DNA of 38,825 bases from Pseudomonas fluorescens. Lineage in GTDB: Bacteria > Pseudomonadota > Gammaproteobacteria > Pseudomonadales > Pseudomonadaceae. The translations under genes were made by a program, and so were the position numbers. This document shows, piece by piece, positions 25,086 to 32,978 of this stretch. The notes beneath the pieces were generated by a model. It was not told where the DNA came from. It did not search any database and saw only the letters and a program-made list of their open reading frames with translations. Location: the NCBI RefSeq assembly GCF_902497745.1, contig NZ_CABVHJ010000031.1:1-38825 (forward strand), in the 5' to 3' direction. Within the stretch, counting starts at the first letter, position 1. Every line of letters starts with the position of its first letter.

Positions 25086-26414
25086 ATGAAATATGGGGCG
25101 TGCTTTTTTTTACTGGCTTTATTTATGCCAGCACTGGTTTCAGGTCAGGAGAATTATTTAGCCCGAGAGGTCAGTGAAGGGGGCGGGGATTCTGGATTTT
25201 TATGGTCTGGAGACTATCTGAAAAACAGTGATCTGTGTACCTCGCCAAGCAGTGGTGGATCTTGTAGCAATCAGTTTAGTGATCGATTGAAAATTGAGCC
25301 GGCACATCAAGGTTATCTGGTTGAGTTGTACAGTACGCAAGCAGATCAGCATGTCTGTTCTTTTTCGGTCTCGATGAATCTTGTGAATGGAATGCTTGTT
25401 TACAAGACTAAATTCGGGGATGTGTTCATACGGAAAAAAGGGCGATCATTAGAGATTTCATCGGGTGGGATTGACCCGACAGCCCTTGGGCTTGGTGTAT
25501 GTGGAGCACATGCAGATATTGATGGTCTAGCATTTCCTTTAACTAGTAGGGTATCTGAAGAATCTCCAAAGGAAAGAACACTGAGTCGTGTCGTCGACTT
25601 TCAGTATGACGACCCGGTGGCTGGGAGGTATTCTACTCTAACAATACTAAGCGGTGGTAAAGTCGTACGGATTCTACGTGGAGGTACTCATAATGGAGGG
25701 ACATTCGAGCGACAGGATCCGCCGAATCTATCACCAGACGGTAATTTTGTATTATTGAGCCAGATTGAATCGGGCGAAGTGGAAGTTTCTAATAATACAT
25801 TTGTGCCCCATGAGGTCGCCTACTGTGATCTGGTATACGTACATAGTGGCTGCATTGTAGCAAGGGAAACAGGTGAGTTTTGTGGTGGTGCCTTCTCCCG
25901 AGACGGTAGATGGGACAACTCTCTATATCCGGATTTTAACTTGACTGCTGCGATCCCCAGAGTTAGTACCTACGCAGAAGGTAAGATGGAGATTACAGAT
26001 TCTCCTGGTAGTTCTCTTGAGAATTTGCTGGTATGTGATCCTCCTCGCGATGTCAATAGAAAGACGTACAGTGACATGCTGCAGTTGCTGGAGCGTGACG
26101 GCGATACGAGTAATGTTGCAAAATTGAAAACAGTTATGAATACAGCAAGCATTCGTTCAGCCGAAGAAGGTTCCTCTCCAGCAACGAAAGCCAACGATGT
26201 GAAAGTAAAGTCGGTGATTTCCGAAAAGGCTTACCTGTATCGATCACCGTTATTGTCCGATAAAACTGCTTCGTATCTGATACGGGGTGACGTTGTGTCC
26301 GTGCTCTCAAATACAAATAACTCCTTCGTAAAGTTCCGCTATACACAAAAAAACGGAGCAGTGATCGAAAAGTGGATTCGGTGTGAAGATGTTGATTCTT
26401 GTGGACCCAAGTAG
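25086..26414 (+). CDS. Probable exported immunity protein for the lysozyme-like effector
   Basis: The 442-residue product starts two bases after the effector stop, with GGTGGAG as ribosome binding site. A clear signal peptide (MKYGACFFLLALFMPALVSG) sends it to the periplasm, where a peptidoglycan-hydrolase immunity protein must act. The mature part has several cysteines (SDLCTSPSSGGSCSN; VCSFSVSMNL; YCDLVYVHSGC), beta-rich segments and a C-terminal SH3-like domain (VKSVISEKAYLYRSPLLSDK, then KWIRCEDVDSCG). No known immunity family is recognised. A 60-base sample (25501-25560) has 25 G/C, matching the low GC of the effector's C-terminal domain and unlike the flanking T6SS genes. Immunity function is inferred from position, export and shared composition. 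Confidence 0.7.
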   Translation: MKYGACFFLLALFMPALVSGQENYLAREVSEGGGDSGFLWSGDYLKNSDLCTSPSSGGSCSNQFSDRLKIEPAHQGYLVELYSTQADQHVCSFSVSMNLVNGMLVYKTKFGDVFIRKKGRSLEISSGGIDPTALGLGVCGAHADIDGLAFPLTSRVSEESPKERTLSRVVDFQYDDPVAGRYSTLTILSGGKVVRILRGGTHNGGTFERQDPPNLSPDGNFVLLSQIESGEVEVSNNTFVPHEVAYCDLVYVHSGCIVARETGEFCGGAFSRDGRWDNSLYPDFNLTAAIPRVSTYAEGKMEITDSPGSSLENLLVCDPPRDVNRKTYSDMLQLLERDGDTSNVAKLKTVMNTASIRSAEEGSSPATKANDVKVKSVISEKAYLYRSPLLSDKTASYLIRGDVVSVLSNTNNSFVKFRYTQKNGAVIEKWIRCEDVDSCGPK

Positions 26415-26497
26415 CGAATGTCTCTTTTTATATGTTGTGGTCAACAGAACGTGTCGCTGCGCAGGGAAATTGGCCGTTATTTTAGTAGAGATAAGTC

Positions 26498-26761
26498 ATG
26501 AAAGGCATCATTCGTATCGGCGACAAAACCACTAGCGGTGGCACCGTTCTATCGGGCTCCACCGCCATGGTTTTCAAAGGCATTGGTGCGGCTCGCCAGG
26601 GTGACCCGGTGAGCTGCCCGATTCCAGGTCATGGCCGAACGGTGATTGCCGAGGGGCACCCGACGTTTCACGACAATGGTCTTCCCGTAGCGTTTCACGG
26701 GCATCGCTGTGCTTGCGGTTGCACCTTGATTTCGTCGCTGCCCGAAGCGAGCGCGAGCTAG
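26498..26761 (+). CDS. PAAR-domain spike tip protein
   Basis: The 87-residue product is a minimal PAAR protein: IRIGDKTTSGGTVLSGSTAM at the N-terminus, RQGDPVSCPIPGHG in the middle and AEGHPTFHDNGLPVAFHGHR followed by CACGCTLISS. The conserved His and Cys residues bind the metal at the cone tip. It caps VgrG and can carry effectors, but here no toxin domain is fused. It returns to the base composition of the core operon after the AT-rich immunity gene, with an 83-base gap before it. Confidence 0.94.
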   Translation: MKGIIRIGDKTTSGGTVLSGSTAMVFKGIGAARQGDPVSCPIPGHGRTVIAEGHPTFHDNGLPVAFHGHRCACGCTLISSLPEASAS

Positions 26762-26763
26762 CC

Positions 26764-27999
26764 ATGCCGATTAGATTAGATCAAGTCCCTGCTCTAGCTC
26801 CGCGGCCTGGGCGGCCGAAGGGTTGGCTTTGGCTCGGTGCATTACCGTTGCTGCTTTTGCTGTTGGGTGTGGGTGGGACGTTTTTGTTCGCCACTCCAAC
26901 GTTGCGCCAACACCTTGTGAGTTTCTGGGAGCTGGCCTTGGGTGTACCGCTCTTGGGTTGGGGGCTGCTGAGTTTCGGGCGTGTTTTGCTGTATTTCGGT
27001 CAACAGCAGGTCGCCGATGGGTGGGATAAGGCCCGTGAAGAGGATTTGACCCGGAAAATCCGTCGCGCCCGACGCTCTCAACAAGTATTGGCGGTGAGTC
27101 TGCACACGGCCTTACGAGAGCCAGGGGCGTCGTCGGTAACACAACTGCATGCCTTGCTCGAGGGGGTCAAGGCGCTCAAGGCGCAACCGTCCAGGCGTGA
27201 CCAAACTGTGTTGCGCCATAGCCGTGTCGCGGGTGATACGGATGAAGTTCCGGAGCTGGCGTTGCATCGGTTATTGACGCAAGTGCTTGCCGATCTGTCG
27301 CCAACCTTGACGCAGATACCCGACGCTACGCCGTTGGCCTTGTTGTTGGAGATTGATAGTGCTTTGCCGGAGAAGGTGTTGCAGCGGGTATGGCAACAGA
27401 TATGGCGCGAGTCCGGCATCCGCCAGTCGACAGTGCCTGTCGAGGGTAACGGTTTGGTGGCTTTGGATCAGTGGCTCGACCGGCGTATTCGTGATCAGGC
27501 GATGCTGTTGGTAGTGTCGTCACAGTTTGCGCCACAGCAGCCTGAAGGGACGGCTGAAGCGGCCGTCGGACTGCTGTTTGGCAACCGAATGACGCAAACC
27601 GTCTTGCCCCCAATGGCCTACCTGCATCGTCCGGAGCAGGAGCGCGAGCCGACCACCGATGCCTTGCTCTATGTCGCCCGCCAAGCCTTGGACTGGGTGC
27701 CGTTGGATGCGCAATCCATCGAGCAGACTTGGCGAGTGGGGGTTGATGCGCAACGTGATGCTGCATTGACCACAGTCTTGGCTGAAGTGCCTATCCCGTC
27801 GAAGCATAACCAAGGGTTTTATGACTTGGATAGCGCGTTAGGACACCCGGGCAAAGCAGCACCGTGGCTGGCGATTGCCACCGCAACGCAGGCCATTCAA
27901 TGCGGCGCTGGGCCGCAGTTCATTTTTAGCGGGGGCGGCTGTGTTGATACAGGGCTCTGGGGCACGGTCTTGACGCCTGTGTCATCGCTCTCGAAGTAG
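26764..27999 (+). CDS. Two-TM T6SS-associated protein of unknown function
   Basis: ATG 26764, two bases after the PAAR stop, gives 411 residues; earlier starts would overlap PAAR. Two hydrophobic helices (WLWLGALPLLLLLLGVGGTF, about 21-43; WELALGVPLLGWGLLSFGRV, about 55-75) are followed by a soluble region of over 300 residues. Its end (ALGHPGKAAPWLAIATATQA, then GAGPQFIFSGGG) is faintly reminiscent of the GHxxGAAG region of ketoacyl-synthase/thiolase folds, but no catalytic Cys-His set is evident. Genes of this type sit between PAAR and tssM in Klebsiella-type loci as far as I recall. The N-terminal hairpin suggests contact with the TssJLM complex. Function unknown. Confidence 0.7.
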   Translation: MPIRLDQVPALAPRPGRPKGWLWLGALPLLLLLLGVGGTFLFATPTLRQHLVSFWELALGVPLLGWGLLSFGRVLLYFGQQQVADGWDKAREEDLTRKIRRARRSQQVLAVSLHTALREPGASSVTQLHALLEGVKALKAQPSRRDQTVLRHSRVAGDTDEVPELALHRLLTQVLADLSPTLTQIPDATPLALLLEIDSALPEKVLQRVWQQIWRESGIRQSTVPVEGNGLVALDQWLDRRIRDQAMLLVVSSQFAPQQPEGTAEAAVGLLFGNRMTQTVLPPMAYLHRPEQEREPTTDALLYVARQALDWVPLDAQSIEQTWRVGVDAQRDAALTTVLAEVPIPSKHNQGFYDLDSALGHPGKAAPWLAIATATQAIQCGAGPQFIFSGGGCVDTGLWGTVLTPVSSLSK

Positions 28000-28008
28000 G
28001 AATTTCAA

Positions 28009-31000
28009 ATGCAGTTTCGACGTGTTGTGTGGTTGGCGGTTCTGGTCGTCGTGCTGTTGTTGATCGGTACGGTTCTGGGTGTATTGATTTTGCGTTACCC
28101 AGAGTTGTTTGGATTTAGATCTGGTAGTGACCACCAAACGACAGGATTGTGGGTGATAGCTGTTACGACCTTGCTCTTGGTGATGTGTGTCGGTGGCTAC
28201 CATTTGTTGGGGCATCGGTTGGGAGGCTCGGCTTACCGTCGGCAGGAGGCGGATGATGTACCCCAGTCTGCGCAAGCTAGCCACCCTGAGTCCCGTGATG
28301 CTCAGGCTGCTTTGATCAATTCGATTAAGGCCCACCTACGCAACCACCACTCCGTCTTCTGGCGCCGCAAAGTCCGCCTGCTGCTGGTCATCGGCGAACC
28401 CGACCAGATCGAGGCCATCGCTCCGGGGTTGTCCAAAAAACTCTGGCGGGAAAGCCAAGGCACCGTCCTGCTATGGGGCGGCAGCGCCCAGTCGACGCTG
28501 GATCAGTCATTCCCTGAACAATGGGCTGGACTGAGCCGCTGGCGTGCGCTGGACGGGGTGGTCTGGGCGCTGAATAAACCCCAGGCTGCGGATGCCGCCG
28601 CGATAGGGGTGGGCGTGAGCCAGTTGCAAAATTTGGCCCGTGGCTTGGGCTGGGAGTTGCCGTTGTACCTGTGGCAGGTCTGCGACAGTGAATGGTCGCA
28701 GGACTCACGTGAAAGCCGTCCGGTGGGTTGCTTGTTGCCTGCACGTTTCACGGCGGCGGCATTGGAAAACGCTCTGAGTGGTTTGCTGCTGCCTTTACGT
28801 CGCGAGGGCCTGGCGCAGATGAGCGATGTGTTGAGTCATGACTTCCTGCTGCGCCTGTCCCGGGATTTGCAGGACGGTGGCATTGCTCGTTGGCGTCAGA
28901 CGCTGGCGCCTTTGTCCGGCGTGTTTGCCCGTGGCGTGCCGTTGCGGGGGGTGTGGTTCAGCTTGCCGGTGCTGGCCACTCAACAGGGTTTGGCTGCTGT
29001 GTGGCGCGGCGTGGTTGCCGATAGCGCCAAAGTGCGCCGATTGGGCTGGAGCGCTCCGCGCATCGGTTATGCGCTGGTGCTGGGGATGGCACTGGTGTGG
29101 GGCGCGGGGCTGTTGCTGTCGTTTGTCAGTAACCGCACGCAGATCGCCCGGGTAGATACCGCGTTGGCGACGTTGCAGCAACCGGGCAGCGGCGATGCGC
29201 AACTGCGCGCGCTCAATGATCTGGTGCGCGAACTTGCGCGTCTGGATTACCGCGCGGAACACGGCGTGCCCTGGTATCAGCGTTTTGGTTTGAACCAGAA
29301 TCAAGGCCTGCTCGATGCGTTATGGCCACGCTATGTCGAGGCCAACAACCGCTTGATCCGTGACCCGGCGGCGGCCCATTTACAGCGCCAGCTCAATGCC
29401 TTGATCAGCCTGCCACCGGGCAGTGCGCAACGGGCCGAGCGAGCTCAGAGCGCCCACGAACAATTGAAGGCTTATCTGATGATGGCGCGGCCGCAAAAAG
29501 CCGACGCCGCCTTTCTGGCCAAAGCCCTGGGCAACGCCGAGCCGGTGCGCGACGGTGTGTCGCCGGGGCTCTGGCAAGGCCTGGCGCCGAACCTGTGGCA
29601 GTTCTACGGTGAACACCTGACGGCGCATCCGGGCTGGCGCATCGAGGCCGACCCGACGCTGGTTGCCCAGACCCGGCAGGTGCTGCTTGGTCAGTTGGGG
29701 CAGCGTAATGCCGAAGGCAGTCTGTACCAGCAACTCCTCGACACCAGCGCCAATCACTACCCGGCGTTGGGCTTGCAAGACATGGTGGGTGATACCGAGG
29801 CGAAGGCGCTGTTCGCCACCACCGCTGAGGTGCCAGGCGTATTCACCCGCCAGGCCTGGGAGGGCCTGGTGCAGCAGAGGATTGACGAGATTGCTGAGGC
29901 GCGGCGTGAGGAAATCGACTGGGTGCTCAGCGACAATCAAGCCAACATTGCCGACGAGCTGACCCCGGACATGCTCAAGGCGCACCTCACCGAGCGCTAC
30001 TTTCAAGATTACGCCAGCGCCTGGTTGGGCTTTCTCAACAGCCTGCACGGGCGCCGGGCCGAGAGCCTGGGCGAGGTGATCGACCAGTTGACGCTGATGA
30101 GCGATGTGCGCCAGTCGCCGCTGATCGCGCTCATGAACACCCTGGCCTATCAGGGGCAGGCCGGTGCTCGTCACCAGGCCTTGGCGGACTCGCTGATGAA
30201 GTCCGCCCAAAAGCTGATCGGCCAGGACAAGCTGCCAGTGATTGACCCACGAACACTAGAACCGCGCAGCCCGTTGGACGCCACCTTCGGTCCGTTATTG
30301 ACCTTGCTGGGCAAAGACGCTGAGGGCCAGGGCGGTAACGACAGCCTGAGCCTGCAAGCGTTTCTGACCCGAGTGACGCGGGTGCGTTTGAAACTGCAGC
30401 AAGTGAGTAGCGCGTCTGATCCGCAGGAAATGACTGAAGCATTGGCGCAGACGGTGTTCCAGGGCAAAAGCGTGGACCTGACGGACACCCAGTCCTATGG
30501 CAGCCTGATCGCCGCGAGCCTGGGGGCGGAGTGGGGCGGGGTCGGGCAAACCCTCTTCGTGCAACCGCTGGAACAAGCCTGGCAGCGGGTCTTGCAGCCC
30601 TCGGCGGCGGGACTCAATAGCCAGTGGCAGCGCGGCATCGTGCGTGAATGGCAGAGCGCGTTTGCCGAGCGCTACCCCTTTGTCGACACCGCCAGCGACG
30701 CTTCGCTGCCCATGCTGGGGCAGATGATTCGCGCGGATTCGGGGCGCATCGAGCAGTTTTTGCAGAGCCAACTGAGCGGCGTATTGCGCAAGGAAGGCAA
30801 CCGCTGGGTGGCCGATCCGCACCATAGCCAGGGCTTGCGTTTCAATCCGCAGTTTTTGGCTGCGATCAACCAGCTCAGTCAGTTAGCCGACGTGATCTAC
30901 ACCGACGGCGGCATGGGCCTGAGCTTCGAGTTGCAGGGCAAACCGGCGCGTGATGTGGTGCAAACCACCTTCATCCTCAATGGTGAGGAACACCAGTACT

Positions 31001-31362
31001 TCAACCAGCGAGAGTTCTGGCAGCGTTTCAGTTGGCCGGGCCGCAGTGACCATCCGGGGGCCAGCCTGAGCTGGACCAGCGTGCGCACCGATGAGCGTCT
31101 GTTTGGTGACTACCAGGGGACCTGGGGCCTGATCCGCTTGCTGGAGAAAGCCAAAGTTACCGCTTTGGACGATGGCGACAGCCGCTATCGCCTGGACATC
31201 AAGGCCCCCGATGGCCTGGACCTGACCTGGTACCTGCGCACCGAACTGGGCGCCGGGCCGCTGGCCTTGCTCAAGCTGCGCAACTTCAGATTGCCGCACC
31301 AGATCTTCCTCAGCGAGGGCGCCGCCTCAGTGGCCGATGCCCAGAACGGGAGCCCTGAATGA
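28009..31362 (+). CDS. tssM: T6SS membrane-complex subunit TssM (IcmF/VasK)
   Basis: The 1117-residue protein has two N-terminal helices (about 8-30 and 46-66), a third (about 350-374: IGYALVLGMALVWGAGLLLS) and a long periplasmic part with IcmF-family blocks (KLIGQDKLPVIDPRTLEPRS; GLRFNPQFLAAINQLSQLAD; FSWPGRSDHPGASLSWTSVR; GTWGLIRLLEKAKVTALDDG). TssM spans the periplasm and joins TssL to the lipoprotein TssJ. The region where many TssM proteins carry a Walker A loop reads LLLVIGEPDQIEAIAPGL here, with no GxxGxGKT, so nucleotide binding is unlikely. GTAGGAAT precedes the ATG, and the stop overlaps the tssA start (ATGA). Confidence 0.95.
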   Translation: MQFRRVVWLAVLVVVLLLIGTVLGVLILRYPELFGFRSGSDHQTTGLWVIAVTTLLLVMCVGGYHLLGHRLGGSAYRRQEADDVPQSAQASHPESRDAQAALINSIKAHLRNHHSVFWRRKVRLLLVIGEPDQIEAIAPGLSKKLWRESQGTVLLWGGSAQSTLDQSFPEQWAGLSRWRALDGVVWALNKPQAADAAAIGVGVSQLQNLARGLGWELPLYLWQVCDSEWSQDSRESRPVGCLLPARFTAAALENALSGLLLPLRREGLAQMSDVLSHDFLLRLSRDLQDGGIARWRQTLAPLSGVFARGVPLRGVWFSLPVLATQQGLAAVWRGVVADSAKVRRLGWSAPRIGYALVLGMALVWGAGLLLSFVSNRTQIARVDTALATLQQPGSGDAQLRALNDLVRELARLDYRAEHGVPWYQRFGLNQNQGLLDALWPRYVEANNRLIRDPAAAHLQRQLNALISLPPGSAQRAERAQSAHEQLKAYLMMARPQKADAAFLAKALGNAEPVRDGVSPGLWQGLAPNLWQFYGEHLTAHPGWRIEADPTLVAQTRQVLLGQLGQRNAEGSLYQQLLDTSANHYPALGLQDMVGDTEAKALFATTAEVPGVFTRQAWEGLVQQRIDEIAEARREEIDWVLSDNQANIADELTPDMLKAHLTERYFQDYASAWLGFLNSLHGRRAESLGEVIDQLTLMSDVRQSPLIALMNTLAYQGQAGARHQALADSLMKSAQKLIGQDKLPVIDPRTLEPRSPLDATFGPLLTLLGKDAEGQGGNDSLSLQAFLTRVTRVRLKLQQVSSASDPQEMTEALAQTVFQGKSVDLTDTQSYGSLIAASLGAEWGGVGQTLFVQPLEQAWQRVLQPSAAGLNSQWQRGIVREWQSAFAERYPFVDTASDASLPMLGQMIRADSGRIEQFLQSQLSGVLRKEGNRWVADPHHSQGLRFNPQFLAAINQLSQLADVIYTDGGMGLSFELQGKPARDVVQTTFILNGEEHQYFNQREFWQRFSWPGRSDHPGASLSWTSVRTDERLFGDYQGTWGLIRLLEKAKVTALDDGDSRYRLDIKAPDGLDLTWYLRTELGAGPLALLKLRNFRLPHQIFLSEGAASVADAQNGSPE

Positions 31363-32954
31363 GCCTGCAGAGCTTGATTACCCAGTGCCTGGGTGAACGC
31401 GACGCGGTGGCTCTGGCCCGCAGCCAGGCTGAACGCTGGTTGCCGTGGCTGCAACCTGTCAGCGACGACTCGCCCGTCGGCGAAGACCCAGGTTATGACG
31501 ATGACTTCCAGCGCATGCGTGAGGAGGTCAACAAGCTGTCCGGAGCGGACACCGAACGCGTGATTCAACTGGCAGAAAAGTTGCTCACCCACACTTGCAA
31601 AGACCTGCGGGTGGGCACCTATTACCTGTGGGCACGCTTGCACAAGGACGGTGAGGCCGGGCTGGCTGAAGGGTTGACCTTGTTGGCCGCGTTGCTGGAG
31701 CGTTATGCCGCCCAGGTGCTGCCGGCGCGGCCCAATAGCCGCAAGATGGCCCTGGAATGGCTGGCCAGCAGCAAGGTGTTGGACAGCCTGTCGCTGTACC
31801 CCGAGGTGGTGCGCAGCGAGGCCGAAGCAACCGTGGCGGCGCTGGCGTGGCTAGAGCAAGGGCTTGAGGCCTGGCCGCAGGATCAGCGTCCGGCCCTGGG
31901 GGCGTTGTATGGCGCGTTGTCCGCTCGGTTGGCGCGGTCTGGCGGGGTCAATGCGCTGGTGCCGCAGCACAGCGCCAGTCATGAGTTGAATGTGCAAAAT
32001 ACACAAACAGCGGTGCCGAGCGCCATGGTCATCAAGTCTGGGCGTGATCTGCTGGACAGCGGCCGGGTACTGGCGGGTTATTTACGTGAGCAACCCCAGG
32101 GCTGGCTGGCAGCCCACCGATTGATGAAGAGCTTACGCTGGGACACCTTGCATCAGGCACCGCCTCTGGCCGCCAATGGCCATACACGCCTGGAATCGCC
32201 CCGTGGCGAGTACCGGGCGCAACTCCAACGCTTGTACCTGCAACAGAGTTGGACTGAACTGCTGGATCTGGCCGAGAGGATGTACGCCGAGGCGGTGAAC
32301 CATTTCTGGCTGGATTTGCAGTGGTACCTGTATCAGGCGCTGAGCAAACAAACCTTGCCACAAAATGATTGGGCGGACATCGTCAAACGTGACCTGGGCA
32401 TGTTCATTGAGCGCTTGCCGGGCCTGGAGCTGTTGAACTGGAGTGACGGAACCCCCTTCGCCGACCAGACCACCCGCGACTGGATCACCCAGCACGTCAG
32501 CGGTAATCGTGCGCAGCAATGGTTACCGGAACCGAAGGTGGTGGTCTCCACTGGGCACGCTGAAATTCTGTCGTTGGAGGGTGAAGCCCTGGCCCTGGCC
32601 GACAGTGACGGCGTAGAGGCGGCGCTTGCCTGGCTGGCTGCCCGGCCCGACGTGCAGACCGGGCGCCAGCGTTGGCTGTTGCGCCTGTTGATGGCGCGAG
32701 TGGCTGAGCAATACGCCAAGAGTGACCTGGCCATGCACCTGCTCGGCGAACTGGATGCCAGCGCCCAGCACCATGCCCTGGCCGCCTGGGAGCCGGAGCT
32801 GAATTTTGAGGTCAAGGCACGCCTGCTCAAGCTGTTGCGTTTGAAAGCACAGCGCAACGATACCGACAAACCCACCCTGGCTCGGCGTACCGAGGTGTTG
32901 CTGGCGGCGTTGGTGGCCATTGACCCGGTTCGTGCTGCGGTGCTGTGCGGCTAA
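31359..32954 (+). CDS. tssA: T6SS protein TssA (ImpA family, VasJ-type C-terminus)
   Basis: The 531-residue protein has the ImpA N-terminal domain (VSDDSPVGEDPGYDDDFQRM, residues about 35-55; DLRVGTYYLWARLHKDGEAG; AQVLPARPNSRKMALEWLAS) and a long helical C-terminus with DWADIVKRDLGMFIERLPGL, the VasJ-type end. TssA proteins recruit and time baseplate, tube and sheath assembly. It overlaps tssM by four bases. A second ImpA_N-type protein is at the end of the operon (36794). Confidence 0.93.
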   Translation: MSLQSLITQCLGERDAVALARSQAERWLPWLQPVSDDSPVGEDPGYDDDFQRMREEVNKLSGADTERVIQLAEKLLTHTCKDLRVGTYYLWARLHKDGEAGLAEGLTLLAALLERYAAQVLPARPNSRKMALEWLASSKVLDSLSLYPEVVRSEAEATVAALAWLEQGLEAWPQDQRPALGALYGALSARLARSGGVNALVPQHSASHELNVQNTQTAVPSAMVIKSGRDLLDSGRVLAGYLREQPQGWLAAHRLMKSLRWDTLHQAPPLAANGHTRLESPRGEYRAQLQRLYLQQSWTELLDLAERMYAEAVNHFWLDLQWYLYQALSKQTLPQNDWADIVKRDLGMFIERLPGLELLNWSDGTPFADQTTRDWITQHVSGNRAQQWLPEPKVVVSTGHAEILSLEGEALALADSDGVEAALAWLAARPDVQTGRQRWLLRLLMARVAEQYAKSDLAMHLLGELDASAQHHALAAWEPELNFEVKARLLKLLRLKAQRNDTDKPTLARRTEVLLAALVAIDPVRAAVLCG

Positions 32955-32978
32955 CTCTCAATCATCAGGACTATCTGT

